Shown here: piece after piece, positions 17,009 to 25,807 of the stretch
How positions within the stretch are numbered: position 1 is the first letter of the stretch
How the letters are laid out: each line of letters starts with the position of its first letter
Assembly (NCBI RefSeq): GCF_003853645.1
Contig: NZ_QTPO01000065.1
Span: forward strand, 1-40,244
Reading direction: 5' to 3'
Source of the DNA: Burkholderia sp. Bp9143
GTDB taxonomy: Bacteria > Pseudomonadota > Gammaproteobacteria > Burkholderiales > Burkholderiaceae
Length of the DNA: 40,244 bases
Translations under genes and position numbers: made by a program
Notes under the pieces: generated by a model
The model's database searches: none
Told to the model about the DNA's origin: nothing
What the model saw: only the letters and a program-made list of their open reading frames with translations

Positions 17009-17695
17009 ATGACAGGCTACGATCGTCAGTCGATCTCGGATACGACCGCCAAAATCCTGCTCGAAGTGCAGGCGGTGCACTTCAATGCCGAAAAACCGTT
17101 CATTTTCACGTCCGGCTGGGCAAGCCCCGTCTACATCGACTGCCGCAAGCTGATCTCGTATCCGCGCGTGCGTCGTGCGCTGATGGAAATGGCGGAAACG
17201 ACGATCATGCGCGACGTCGGCTTCGAGCAGATCGACTCTGTGGCGGGCGGCGAGACGGCCGGCATCCCGTTCGCGGCATGGCTCGCGGACCGCATGATGG
17301 TGCCGATGCAGTATGTGCGCAAGAAGCCGAAGGGTTTCGGCCGCAACGCGCAGATCGAGGGTCATCTGGAAGAAGGCTCGCGCGTTCTGCTGGTGGAAGA
17401 CCTGACGACCGACAGCCGCAGCAAGATCAACTTCGTCAACGCGCTGCGCACCGCGGGCGCGACGGTGAACCACTGCTTCGTGCTGTTCCACTACAACATC
17501 TTCAAGGAAAGCGTGTCGGTCCTGAAGGACATCGACGTCGACCTGCACGCGCTGGCGACCTGGTGGGACGTGCTTCGCGTCGCGAAGGCGTCGGGCTACT
17601 TCGAGACCAAGACGCTCGACGAAGTCGAGAAGTTCCTGCACGCGCCGGCCGAGTGGTCAGCCGCGCACGGCGGCGCGACGGCTCCGAAGGAGTGA
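17009..17695 (+). CDS. pyrE: Orotate phosphoribosyltransferase
   Basis: PyrE joins orotate to PRPP to make orotidine 5'-phosphate in pyrimidine synthesis. The 228-aa protein has the substrate region FIFTSGWASPVYIDCRKLIS (about 27-46), GGETAGIPFA (about 75-84) and the PRPP-binding loop LLVEDLTTDSRSK (about 128-140). The loop reads DLTTDSRS where classical enzymes have DVxTTGxS; this variant is known in a subset of proteobacterial PyrE proteins. ATG 17009 is chosen because AAGGA lies 7 nt upstream; the ATG at 17003 is too close to it. A strong terminator follows, so it is probably monocistronic. Confidence 0.95.
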   Translation: MTGYDRQSISDTTAKILLEVQAVHFNAEKPFIFTSGWASPVYIDCRKLISYPRVRRALMEMAETTIMRDVGFEQIDSVAGGETAGIPFAAWLADRMMVPMQYVRKKPKGFGRNAQIEGHLEEGSRVLLVEDLTTDSRSKINFVNALRTAGATVNHCFVLFHYNIFKESVSVLKDIDVDLHALATWWDVLRVAKASGYFETKTLDEVEKFLHAPAEWSAAHGGATAPKE

Positions 17696-17730
17696 CGCCG
17701 CGCCGGCTCTCGGGCCGGCACCCTGGCTGA

Positions 17731-17767
17731 AAAAGCCGCTCGCTTGATCGCGAGCGGCTTTTTTTCG
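17731..17767 (+). terminator. Terminator of pyrE
   Basis: AAAAGCCGCTCGC (17731-17743) pairs with GCGAGCGGCTTTT (17750-17762) around a TTGATC loop, and the T-run continues to eight. This is a strong rho-independent signal 36 nt after the pyrE stop. Confidence 0.95.
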
Positions 17768-17937
17768 TCCCGCCGATCCGCATCAGGGCTGGCCCGAATC
17801 GCGGGCCACGGCATGCATCGCTCATCGAACCCTAATGCTAGACTTGATCCATCGCCGCCATCAGCCGCGCGGGCAACGGCTCAACGCCAACAATGCCGGG
17901 AGCATCGGCCCGGCCCACGTGACGGGAGAAGCGCCAT

Positions 17938-18540
17938 ATGCGTGTGGATCGCCGGATCACTTCGCCTGCGTCCCCGGGTCGCCCGTCTCCGTTCATCGCC
18001 GCCCTTCTCTGCGCCGCCGCGAGCGTCGCGTTCGCCGTTCTGCCCGCGCGGGCGGAAGGCCCGTTCACCGTATCGAGCGACGAGCTGACGCCCGGCGGGC
18101 GCGTCGGCGCCGCGAACGTGTTCGACCGCGGCGACTGCAAGGGCGACAACCGTTCGCCGCAGCTCAGCTGGCGCAACCCGCCGCCCGGCACGCGCGGCTA
18201 TGCGATCACGATCTTCGATCCCGATGCGCCGGGGCACGGCTGGTGGCACTGGGCGGTCGCAGGCATCCCCGCGAGCGTCACGAAACTGCCGGCCGACGCG
18301 AGCGGGTCGGGCTTCCTGCGCCGCATCGGTGCGAGCGAAGCGCGCAACGACTTCGGGATCGACGGCTACGGCGGCCCGTGCCCGCCGCCCGGCAAGCCGC
18401 ACCGCTACGTGATCACCGTCTATGCGCTGAAGGGCACGGACCTGCGCGTCGCGCAAGGGCGCCCCGCACCGATGTTCGAGCACGAGATCGGCACGCTGAC
18501 GATCGGCACCGCACGGCTCACCGTCACCTACGGGCAGTAA
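17938..18540 (+). CDS. Exported YbhB/YbcL-type (RKIP/PEBP-like) protein
   Basis: A 200-aa member of the phosphatidylethanolamine-binding protein superfamily, the bacterial YbhB/YbcL group, whose physiological role is unclear. An N-terminal signal peptide is likely (hydrophobic FIAALLCAAASVAFAVL, cleavage after ARA near residue 40), giving a periplasmic protein. The ligand-pocket motifs are FDPDAPGHGWWHW (about 93-105) and YGGPCPPPGKPHRY (about 143-156). GGGAGA precedes the ATG. A -10-like TAGACT lies at 17839-17844. No partner gene is adjacent. Confidence 0.88.
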   Translation: MRVDRRITSPASPGRPSPFIAALLCAAASVAFAVLPARAEGPFTVSSDELTPGGRVGAANVFDRGDCKGDNRSPQLSWRNPPPGTRGYAITIFDPDAPGHGWWHWAVAGIPASVTKLPADASGSGFLRRIGASEARNDFGIDGYGGPCPPPGKPHRYVITVYALKGTDLRVAQGRPAPMFEHEIGTLTIGTARLTVTYGQ

Positions 18541-18774
18541 GCGCTCGCGCGCCGCCGCGTGTCGCGTGTCGCGTCGCCGGTCTCCGGTCGCGATTGCCCG
18601 CGCCCGCGAATTTCCGTGCGCCGCCCGCGCGCTTTTCTCCCGTCATTTAGGCTTGCTAGACTCGGCTGCACCGGTCGCGGCATCCCGCCGCGCATCCGTC
18701 GCGCCGCCGGACCGCGGCGCGTAACGCGGCAGGCCGCGGTGCCCGCCGTTTCGTCCCCTTCCGGAGAACGCTTC

Positions 18775-19347
18775 ATGTCGAACATCGTCATCGTCTATCA
18801 CAGCGGCTACGGTCATACGCAGAAACTGGCCGACGCCGTCCACGCGGGCGTGCAGGACACCGGCGCCACCGCACGCCTGATCGCCGTCGGCGAACTCGAC
18901 GACGCGGGCTGGGCCGCGCTCGACGCGGCGGACGCGATCGTCTTCGGCGCGCCGACCTACATGGGCGGCCCGTCCGCGCAGTTCAAGCAGTTCGCCGATG
19001 CCACGTCGAAACCGTGGTTCACGCAGAAGTGGAAGGACAAGATCGCCGCGGGCTTCACGAACTCCGCGACGATGAACGGCGACAAGTTCTCGACGATTCA
19101 GTATTTCGTCACGCTGGCGATGCAACATGGGATGGTGTGGGTCGGCACGGGCATGATGCCGGCCAACTCGAAGGCCGCCACCCGCAACGACATCAACTAC
19201 GTCGGCGGCTTCACGGGCCTGCTCGCGCAGTCGCCGGCGGACGCGACGCCCGACGAGGGCCCGCTGCCCGGCGACCTCGAGACCGCGATGGCGTTCGGCC
19301 GGCGCGTCGCCGAAGCGACGGCCCGCTGGGTGGCCGGCGGCCGCTGA
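18775..19347 (+). CDS. WrbA-like flavodoxin-family NAD(P)H:quinone oxidoreductase
   Basis: A 190-aa flavodoxin-like protein, probably cytoplasmic and FMN-binding, with a likely quinone or redox-stress role. The phosphate-binding loop is HSGYGHTQKLA (about 9-19), followed by FGAPTYMGGPSAQFKQF (about 59-75) and the FMN-proximal segment with FTNSATMNGDK. It differs from true WrbA in the later segments, so only the family is assigned. The start follows CCGGAGA. A TAGACT hexamer at 18657-18662 upstream resembles that before the YbhB-like gene. The 234-bp gap before it is GC-rich with no other gene. Confidence 0.87.
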   Translation: MSNIVIVYHSGYGHTQKLADAVHAGVQDTGATARLIAVGELDDAGWAALDAADAIVFGAPTYMGGPSAQFKQFADATSKPWFTQKWKDKIAAGFTNSATMNGDKFSTIQYFVTLAMQHGMVWVGTGMMPANSKAATRNDINYVGGFTGLLAQSPADATPDEGPLPGDLETAMAFGRRVAEATARWVAGGR

Positions 19348-19420
19348 ACGCGGCGCCACGCGCGCTCGCTCGCGCCGCCGGTGGCGCGGCAACGCGGCGC
19401 TGGCGCGTGAAAGGGACACA

Positions 19421-19447
19421 AGACGGCCCGCGGGCCGTCTTTTTTTC
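19421..19447 (+). terminator. Terminator of the flavodoxin-family gene
   Basis: AGACGGCCCG/CGGGCCGTCT (19421-19440) is a continuous 20-bp palindrome followed directly by seven T residues. Confidence 0.92.
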
Positions 19448-19534
19448 GCCCCGTGCGGTGCAGGCCCGCCGGATGACGTCTTAAAATGGCGGTTTCAGGG
19501 CGCCGCGGCTCCCGTTTCATTCAGTGAGAGCGAA

Positions 19535-20485
19535 ATGAGCACCAAAGTTTTTGTCGACGGCCAGGAAGGTACGACCGGCCTCAAGATCTTCGAATACCTG
19601 TCGGCGCGCAACGACATCGAGATCCTGCGCATCGATGAAGCGAAGCGCAAGGACGTCGACGAGCGCCGCCGCCTGATCAACGCGTCGGACGTCACGTTCC
19701 TGTGCCTGCCGGACGTCGCGTCGCGCGAATCGGCCTCGCTGGTCGACAACCCGAACACGACGCTGATCGACGCGAGCACCGCGTTCCGCACGAGCGCCGA
19801 TTGGGCGTACGGCCTGCCGGAACTGACCCGCGCGCAGCGCGAGAAGATTCGCACGTCGAAGCGCATCGCCGTGCCGGGCTGCCACGCGTCGGCCTTCGTG
19901 CTCGCGATGCGTCCGCTCGTGGATGCAGGCATCGTCGCGCCGACCTTCGCCGCGCACAGCTACTCGATCACCGGCTACAGCGGCGGCGGCAAGTCGATGA
20001 TCGCCGAATACGAAAACGCGGCGCCGGGCGGCAAGCTCGCGAGCCCGCGTCCGTACGCGCTCGCGCTGGCACACAAGCACCTGCCGGAAATGGCCGCGCA
20101 CACGGGCCTCGCGCACGCGCCGATCTTCACGCCGATCGTCGGGCCGTTCCTGAAGGGCCTGGCCGTGACGACCTACTTCTCGCCTGAACAACTCGCGAAG
20201 CGTGCGACGCCGCAGGACGTGCAGCGCGTGTTCGCCGAATACTACGCGGACGAACCGTTCGTGCGCGTCGCGCCGTTCAACGCGGATGCGAATCTCGACA
20301 GCGGCTTCTTCGACGTGCAGGCGAACAACGACACGAACCGCGTCGACCTGTTCGTGTTCGGCAACGAAGAGCGCTTCGTCACGGTCGCGCGTCTCGACAA
20401 CCTGGGCAAGGGCGCATCGGGCGCCGCGATCCAGTGCATGAACCTCAACATCGGCGCCGCCGAGGATGCAGGCCTCACGCGCTGA
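19535..20485 (+). CDS. argC: N-acetyl-gamma-glutamyl-phosphate reductase (type 2)
   Basis: ArgC reduces N-acetylglutamyl phosphate to the semialdehyde with NADPH in arginine synthesis. The 316-aa length and the short N-terminal opening VFVDGQEGTTGLKI mark the type 2 subfamily. The catalytic cysteine is Cys116 in VPGCHASAF. SYSITGYSGGGKSMI (about 142-156) and the His of HKHLPEMAAH are also typical. The start follows GAGAG. A -10-like TAAAAT lies at 19482-19487. It stands alone between two terminators with no other arg gene nearby. Some Burkholderia carry a second, longer argC elsewhere; that cannot be checked here. Confidence 0.94.
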   Translation: MSTKVFVDGQEGTTGLKIFEYLSARNDIEILRIDEAKRKDVDERRRLINASDVTFLCLPDVASRESASLVDNPNTTLIDASTAFRTSADWAYGLPELTRAQREKIRTSKRIAVPGCHASAFVLAMRPLVDAGIVAPTFAAHSYSITGYSGGGKSMIAEYENAAPGGKLASPRPYALALAHKHLPEMAAHTGLAHAPIFTPIVGPFLKGLAVTTYFSPEQLAKRATPQDVQRVFAEYYADEPFVRVAPFNADANLDSGFFDVQANNDTNRVDLFVFGNEERFVTVARLDNLGKGASGAAIQCMNLNIGAAEDAGLTR

Positions 20486-20504
20486 TTCCGCTTGCATGCG
20501 ATGC

Positions 20505-20530
20505 AAAGCCGGCCGCTGGCCGGCTTTTTA
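20505..20530 (+). terminator. Terminator of argC
   Basis: AAAGCCGGCC (20505-20514) pairs with GGCCGGCTTT (20518-20527) around a GCT loop, followed by TTATTT. Confidence 0.92.
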
Positions 20531-20851
20531 TTTGCCCGTATCAGGCAATAATTAAAATCCGGCTCACGCATTTACAAATATTTACAAGCTTTCCATTGCG
20601 CGATTAATGGCGAATTAATTTCACCCTCACTTTATCCAGTCAATCCCGAATAGGGATAAACCGGATACCGCCGCTTTAAACGCTGCCGTTATACGCGGGA
20701 GGCCTCTAGAGCCCTCCGCGCGTGGCAGCCGCCCCACTTCAGCAACACTCTACCGCCTTCCGCTCGTTTTAATTCTTACTGAAAGCCTCATCCGGCAAGG
20801 ATTCATCAGGCGTGCTTCGTTTCAATCGTCTTTTTTAGACGAGTTCATCAA

Positions 20852-20881
20852 TTGACAGCAAAAATCCAGACAGCGACATTA
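20852..20881 (+). promoter_or_regulatory. Candidate promoter of the lipoprotein/OmpW operon
   Basis: A consensus -35 TTGACA (20852-20857) is followed after 17-18 nt by GACATT/ACATTA as a weak -10. It ends about 32 nt before the lipoprotein ATG. The surrounding 20486-20913 region (428 bp, no gene) is markedly AT-rich for this genome and has a near-repeat of ATTTACAA around 20570-20590. Spacing and -35 are good; the -10 is poor. Confidence 0.45.
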
Positions 20882-20913
20882 GCTCGCACAATTAAACGAT
20901 TGGAGACAGCGGC

Positions 20914-22347
20914 ATGTCGCACGCCTTATCGAAGGGGGTGGCAACGGCCTTTGCCATCGCCCCTTTCCTGATTGCCTGTGGTGGAGGAGACGGCGGCTCG
21001 CCCGCGCCGATCGCAGCACCCCAATGTTCCGGATCGAGCTGCGGCACGCAAGGGCCACCATCGTCGCAGCCCGTCAACGGCGCGCTGTGCCCGGCCGACG
21101 CCGACATCGTGAAGAGCACGTACCTCGGCGGCGCCGGTAGCGGCGAGATCGTCAGCGTCAACATCGACGCGGTCGCGATGACGTACACGCTCAAGTGGCT
21201 CGAATCGCCGATTCCGCTCGCGACCGGCACGGTCACGCCGAGCCGCGCCGGCACCACGATCACCGGCACGGTCATCCACCCGCCGACCGGCACGCTGCCC
21301 ACTGCGGAGCAGACGCGCTGTGCGTTCGTCCTCACGCCGGGTTCGGGCACGGCACCAAACGGCTCGACCTATTCGACGGCCGCCGACTTCAACCAGGCGA
21401 ACCCGCCGATGCTGCTGGTCGGCATGGGTGTCGCGGGCGGCGGCATCCCCGGCGCGACAGTGCAGTACGACGGGCTGACGATCACCGTCGCCGGCGTCCC
21501 GATCTACAAGAACGTCGGCCAGGTGCCGAACCGCCACTTCGACTTCTACCCGTTCCTCGGCTTCGCGAACACGACGACCGACCTCACGAAGCTGCCGGGC
21601 ACCTACAACGCGCTGCTCTACCACCTCGTGCCGTCAGGCAACTACGCGACGAAGGGCACGAATTCGAGCGAGACGTTCGATGCGAACGGCGCATGCACGT
21701 CGACGAGTGCGGGGGGCTGCGAGACGACCGGTGATCCGTGGACCGTCAACACCGCGAACGGCGGTTACCTCGACAGCACGAAGGCGCCGCAGATCCTGCC
21801 GCAGACGTCGCTGCCGATCGTCGGCACGACCGGCAAGTCGGCGACCGCGCACATGGTCATCGGCCAGCTCAACGGCGCGACCGTGCCGGTGGTGGTCCGC
21901 ACGGGCTACGTGTATCTGGGCACCGACCTCGCGCTGCACACCGACGCCAAGGTCGACGACGAATCGGGCATCGCGGTGCTCGGCAAGGCAACGGCGATCC
22001 AGTCGGGCGCGATCGACGGCGGCTACGCGGGCGCGGATTCGAACTTCAAGTACACGGCCGCACTGATCCGCGGAGGCAACGCGTCGTTCATCAACCCGAC
22101 CACGCAGGCCGAGGAAGACGCCTTCACGCTCGACTACGGTCAGGGCACGCCGGGCCTGCTGAACACGACGACGACGCCGGCGAGCGGTGCGACCTACCCG
22201 TCCGCGTCGGGTGTGGTGATCGCGACGGGCGGCCTGTACGCGGCGCTGATCCAGGGCACGGTGAACGGCGGCGTCACGTCGACGTCGGCGAATTCGAGCA
22301 CGTCGTCGACACCGTACTTCGGCGTGGGTGCGCAGATCAGCAAGTAG
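20914..22347 (+). CDS. Lipoprotein, DUF2957-like, first tandem copy
   Basis: The N-terminus MSHALSKGVATAF with lipobox LIAC (Cys22) followed by GGGDGG indicates an outer-membrane-directed lipoprotein. The body (477 aa) is Gly/Thr/Ser rich and beta-type without transmembrane helices. The conserved block GGAGSGE and TGTVTPSRAGT (about 72-115) is shared with the next gene, as are FVLTPGSG/VGMGVAGGGIPG-like segments and a C-terminal TPYFGVG. I believe this is the DUF2957 family of Burkholderia/Ralstonia; no function is known. GGAGA precedes the ATG. It is the first of three genes that look like one operon. Confidence 0.8.
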   Translation: MSHALSKGVATAFAIAPFLIACGGGDGGSPAPIAAPQCSGSSCGTQGPPSSQPVNGALCPADADIVKSTYLGGAGSGEIVSVNIDAVAMTYTLKWLESPIPLATGTVTPSRAGTTITGTVIHPPTGTLPTAEQTRCAFVLTPGSGTAPNGSTYSTAADFNQANPPMLLVGMGVAGGGIPGATVQYDGLTITVAGVPIYKNVGQVPNRHFDFYPFLGFANTTTDLTKLPGTYNALLYHLVPSGNYATKGTNSSETFDANGACTSTSAGGCETTGDPWTVNTANGGYLDSTKAPQILPQTSLPIVGTTGKSATAHMVIGQLNGATVPVVVRTGYVYLGTDLALHTDAKVDDESGIAVLGKATAIQSGAIDGGYAGADSNFKYTAALIRGGNASFINPTTQAEEDAFTLDYGQGTPGLLNTTTTPASGATYPSASGVVIATGGLYAALIQGTVNGGVTSTSANSSTSSTPYFGVGAQISK

Positions 22348-22499
22348 CGATCGGGGGCGCGGCGGCCGGTGCGCCTCCGCGGGATGCAGGGAAGGCACGC
22401 AACGACGGCGCCCGGCACGGCGCAGGCAGCACGAGCACAAGCAACAGAAGCGGTCGACAGGGAGCCGGCCGCCTGACAAGACAAATCTGGAGGAGCAAC

Positions 22500-23741
22500 A
22501 TGAAGCGCAACCTCGTTCTGGCGGCGGCCCTTGCCGCCCCCCTTCTTTCCGCATGCGGCGGCGGCGGCGACAATCCGCCCCCGCTCGTCGAAGACCGGCT
22601 CTGCCCCGCAACGCTCGACTACAGCACCGTGTTCACCGGCGGCGCGGGCAGCGGCGAACTGGCCAAGGTCCAGCTCGACACGACCAAGATGACCTGGCAG
22701 GTCACCTATGTCGAATCGCCGGTACCGCAAAAGACCGGCACCGTCACACCGACCCGCGCGGGCACCGTCGACAGCGGCACGCTCACGCAGGAAACGCTGC
22801 TGCCGACCAACAAGCTGAACCAGTGCGCATTCCGCCTGAACGGCGCGAGCCTCGATGCGTCGCGTCCGGCGCGCATCTTCGTCGGCTTCGGTGTCGCGGG
22901 CGGCACGATTCCCGGCAAGGAGATCCAGTTCGGCGGCGTGCTCGGCCAGGCCGCGGTGCCCGACACGAAATTCCCGTACTACCCGTTCATCGGCTTCTCG
23001 TCGATCGAAACCGACATCACGAAGGTCGCGGGCACGTACAGCCACGTCGGCTTCGGCGAAGTGCCGTCGCAGAACTTCGCGCCGGCGTCGATCGACGCGA
23101 AGGTGACGATCAACGCGGACGGCACGTGGACCAAGTGCGACTCGACCGGCCAGTTCGCCGGCGGCGCGTGCACGCAGCAGGGCACGAACTTCGTGCAGTC
23201 GGCCGACGGCAGCGGCGCGTTCCAGTCGAACAACTACGCGAGCCAGCTGAAGCCGACGCTGTCGGCGACGCCGCAGGGCAAGGGCTTCATGATCGTCGGC
23301 AAGCTGCGCAACCAGCTGGTGCCGATCCTCGTGCGCACGGGTGTCGCGAACCCGAACCCGACGCCGGACAGCAACGGCGTGCCGGGCCTGACCGCCGACG
23401 ACGAATCGAGCATCTCGATCCTCGCGCCGCAGACCGCGATCGCGGCCGGCTCGCAAAACGGCGAATACATCGGCGTCGACAGCCAGTTCGACTACCGGAC
23501 CACCGCGCTGATCAACAACCAGGCCACGCTGCTCGATCCGTTCCAGCCGTCGCAGGCCTCGCTCGCGACCGCGCTCGACCTGGACTACACGCAGAAGGTG
23601 CCGGGCACGGTCACGACGATCCACACGGGTTCGGGCAGCACGTCGCCGACCGGCAAGTTCATCTTCACCGGTGGCGTGTTCGGTTTCCTCGACAACGCGG
23701 GTTCGACGCCGTATTTCACGATCGGCGCGTTCGTCCAGTAA
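22500..23741 (+). CDS. Lipoprotein, DUF2957-like, second tandem copy
   Basis: A 413-aa paralogue of the preceding protein. The signal MKRNLVLAAALAAPLLSAC has its lipobox Cys at 19, followed by GGGGD. Shared landmarks with the first copy include GGAGSGE, VESPVP (ESPIP in copy 1), TGTVTPTRAGT, VGFGVAGGTIPG, YPFIGFSS and the C-terminal GSTPYFTIGAF. It lacks the first copy's longer inserts, hence the shorter length. GGAGGAG lies just upstream of the ATG; the frame is open upstream but unrelated. It is separated by 152 bp from copy 1 and 16 bp from the OmpW-like gene. Confidence 0.82.
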   Translation: MKRNLVLAAALAAPLLSACGGGGDNPPPLVEDRLCPATLDYSTVFTGGAGSGELAKVQLDTTKMTWQVTYVESPVPQKTGTVTPTRAGTVDSGTLTQETLLPTNKLNQCAFRLNGASLDASRPARIFVGFGVAGGTIPGKEIQFGGVLGQAAVPDTKFPYYPFIGFSSIETDITKVAGTYSHVGFGEVPSQNFAPASIDAKVTINADGTWTKCDSTGQFAGGACTQQGTNFVQSADGSGAFQSNNYASQLKPTLSATPQGKGFMIVGKLRNQLVPILVRTGVANPNPTPDSNGVPGLTADDESSISILAPQTAIAAGSQNGEYIGVDSQFDYRTTALINNQATLLDPFQPSQASLATALDLDYTQKVPGTVTTIHTGSGSTSPTGKFIFTGGVFGFLDNAGSTPYFTIGAFVQ

Positions 23742-23757
23742 GCGGAGGCAAGCCGTG

Positions 23758-24591
23758 ATGAAGAAGACCCTTCTCTGCGCGGCGGCCGGCGCCGCCGCCC
23801 TGGCGCCGCTCGCGGCGCACGCGCAGAGCGCCGGCAGCAACGTCGTCACGCTGGGCTGGTTCCATGTGATGCCGCAGCAAAGCAGCACGCCGATGACGAC
23901 CAACGTCGCGCCGACGCCGATCAACACGCCGCTGCGGCTGCCGCCGTCGTTCACGTCGCCGGGCACCGGGCTGCGTACGAGCGGTGCGGATACGGTCGGC
24001 CTGACGGTCAGCCACTTCCTGACCGACCACATCGCGGTCACGTCGGTGGCCGGCGTGCCGCCGGTGTTCAAGGTGTCGGGCCAGGGGACGATCAAGCCGC
24101 CAGGACCTGCCGGCGCGCTCGGCACGCAGAACATCGGGCTCGCGTCGGTGAACCCGATCGTGAAGAGCGTGCGGCAGTGGAGTCCGGCGGTGCTGCTGCA
24201 GTACTACTTCGGGCAGGCGACCGCGAAGTTCCGGCCTTTCCTCGGCCTCGGCGTGTCGTACAACTGGTTCAGCGACCTGCAACTCAACACGAACTTCATC
24301 AAGCAGACGCAGGACAACCTCGGCGCGATTCTCGCGGCGGGTGCGGGCAAGCCGGGTACGACATCGGTGGAAGCGAAGGCGTCGTCGTCATGGCAGCCGG
24401 TGTTCAATGCGGGCCTGCAGTACAACATGACCGAGCATTTCGGGCTGATCGCGTCGGTGACCTACATCCCGCTTAAGACGACGTCGACGGTGACGATCAA
24501 GGCGGCCGACGGCACGGTGCTCTCCGAGTCGAAATCGGACCTGAAGGCCGATCCGATCATCAGCTATGTCGGGATGACCTACAAGTTCTGA
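23758..24591 (+). CDS. OmpW-family outer membrane protein
   Basis: A 277-aa predicted eight-stranded beta-barrel with signal peptide MKKTLLCAAAGAAALAPLAAHAQ (cleavage after AHA) and C-terminal Phe (GMTYKF), the usual assembly signal. OmpW-like features are VTLGWFHVMPQ near the mature N-terminus, LTVSHFLTDHIAV (about 79-91), FRPFLGLGVSYNWF (about 158-171) and the late FGLIASVTYIPLKT. Its loop around residues 180-215 is longer than in classical OmpW. The start follows GGAGG and is 16 nt after the lipoprotein stop. Co-transcription suggests that the lipoproteins and this barrel act together in the envelope. Confidence 0.87.
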   Translation: MKKTLLCAAAGAAALAPLAAHAQSAGSNVVTLGWFHVMPQQSSTPMTTNVAPTPINTPLRLPPSFTSPGTGLRTSGADTVGLTVSHFLTDHIAVTSVAGVPPVFKVSGQGTIKPPGPAGALGTQNIGLASVNPIVKSVRQWSPAVLLQYYFGQATAKFRPFLGLGVSYNWFSDLQLNTNFIKQTQDNLGAILAAGAGKPGTTSVEAKASSSWQPVFNAGLQYNMTEHFGLIASVTYIPLKTTSTVTIKAADGTVLSESKSDLKADPIISYVGMTYKF

Positions 24592-24643
24592 CGCCGGCGA
24601 AGGGACGACGGACGAATGGATGGCCCGCGGCAAAATCGCAGGC

Positions 24644-24671
24644 AAAAAAAAGCCCGCCTAAGAGGCGGGCT
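24644..24671 (-). terminator. Terminator of the LysR gene (minus strand)
   Basis: AGCCCGCCT (24651-24659) pairs with AGGCGGGCT (24663-24671) with an AAG loop. Seven A on the left give a T-run on the minus strand. It lies about 120 bp beyond the lysR stop and 53 bp after the ompW-like stop, and may also end the plus-strand operon, less efficiently. Confidence 0.8.
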
Positions 24672-24789
24672 GAATCCATATCAGAGGAGACATGGAGGAG
24701 ACAGGTGTAACTATAGCGAATCGATTTCCGCATTGCAACATTTCCGTAGAGAAAATAAGGATTTTCCCTCGAATGCGCACTCTAGATCG

Positions 24790-25710
24790 CTAGTTCGACT
24801 CTGACCCCTTCCCGTTCTCCCGGTCGAGCACCGCGCCCAGCGCGTCACGCAGCAGCGCGACCGGCCGCGTCAAGCGGGCCGGCAACGCGCCGTGCACGAT
24901 CCACACGTTGATCCGCGTCTCCAGCCCCGCCGTTTCCACCACCCTCAGCGCATCGCGATGCGCGCTGCGCGCCAGCGCGTTCGGCGACGCGATCCCGATG
25001 CCCGCACCGCGCGCGACGAGCGACAGCTGCAATTCCGAGCCGAACGCCTCGACCGCGACGTCGAACGGCAGCCCCGCCGCGCCGAGCGCACGGCTCAGCG
25101 CCGAACGCATCCCGCAGCCGTCCTGGCTCAGCACCCACGGGAAACCCGACAGCATGTCTAGCGACAGCGGGCCGTCGGGCAGCGGAAAATCGCGCGCTGC
25201 AACGAGCACCGTCGGCTGCGTGCCGAGCAGCGTGGCCGTCAGCGTGTCGGGCAGCGCCGCGCTGGCCGGCACCATCACCGTCGCGACATCGAGCGTGCCG
25301 CGCTCGATGCCCTGCACGAGCGCCGGCGACCAGCCAGCCGTCACGCGCAGCGTCAGCCGCGGAAACGCTTCGCGCAACCGGTCGATCGGCCGTTCGAGCG
25401 CCAGCTCGGACAGGAACGGCGGCACGCCGATGCGCAGTTCGCCGGACGGCTCGCTGTCGGGCGAGCCAGCCGCCATCAATTCGTCGACCGCGCCCAGCAC
25501 GTTGCGCGCGAGCGCATAGACGTCGCGCCCGGCGGCGGTCGGCTTCAGCGGCTTGCTCTGCCGCTCGAGCAGCGGCATGCCCAGCAGCGTCTCGAGGTTC
25601 TGCACGCGTCGCGTGAGGCCCGGCTGCGTCAGATGGAGCTTCGCGGCGGCAGCGACCATCGAACCGCTGTCGACCACCGCGACGAACGCCTGGAGATCAC
25701 GCGTATTCAA
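24790..25710 (-). CDS. LysR-family transcriptional regulator
   Basis: A 306-aa LysR-type regulator. The N-terminal winged HTH (about 1-60) has LQAFVAVVDSGSMVAAAAKLHLTQPGLTRRVQNLE. A linker helix and a two-lobed effector-binding domain (about 90-295) follow, with GELRIGVPPFL and GIGIASPNAL as landmarks. It is divergent from an MFS transporter, with a T-N11-A type dyad in the 97-bp gap, so autoregulation and control of the transporter are likely. The inducer is unknown. Confidence 0.93.
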   Translation of the reverse strand: MNTRDLQAFVAVVDSGSMVAAAAKLHLTQPGLTRRVQNLETLLGMPLLERQSKPLKPTAAGRDVYALARNVLGAVDELMAAGSPDSEPSGELRIGVPPFLSELALERPIDRLREAFPRLTLRVTAGWSPALVQGIERGTLDVATVMVPASAALPDTLTATLLGTQPTVLVAARDFPLPDGPLSLDMLSGFPWVLSQDGCGMRSALSRALGAAGLPFDVAVEAFGSELQLSLVARGAGIGIASPNALARSAHRDALRVVETAGLETRINVWIVHGALPARLTRPVALLRDALGAVLDRENGKGSESN

Positions 25711-25712
25711 AG

Positions 25713-25734
25713 CTAACTCGCATAATCATGTTAG
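25713..25734. promoter_or_regulatory. LysR-type box between lysR and the MFS gene
   Basis: CTAAC (25713-25717) and GTTAG (25730-25734) form a perfect dyad around a 12-nt AT-rich centre, matching the T-N11-A LysR box layout. It begins 3 nt from the lysR start codon, so the regulator would block its own expression while activating the divergent transporter. Confidence 0.6.
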
Positions 25735-25807
25735 ACATATTTCAATTGTCGCATAAACATCCGGTGCCTACGATGGGGATTCCTTCGCACGACGCCCCAG
25801 GCTTCCG

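Noticed and set aside
22194..24134. 646-codon open frame on the minus strand
   Set aside because: Runs opposite the two lipoproteins and the OmpW-like gene, which have signal peptides and good ribosome sites. It is a GC-skew artefact.
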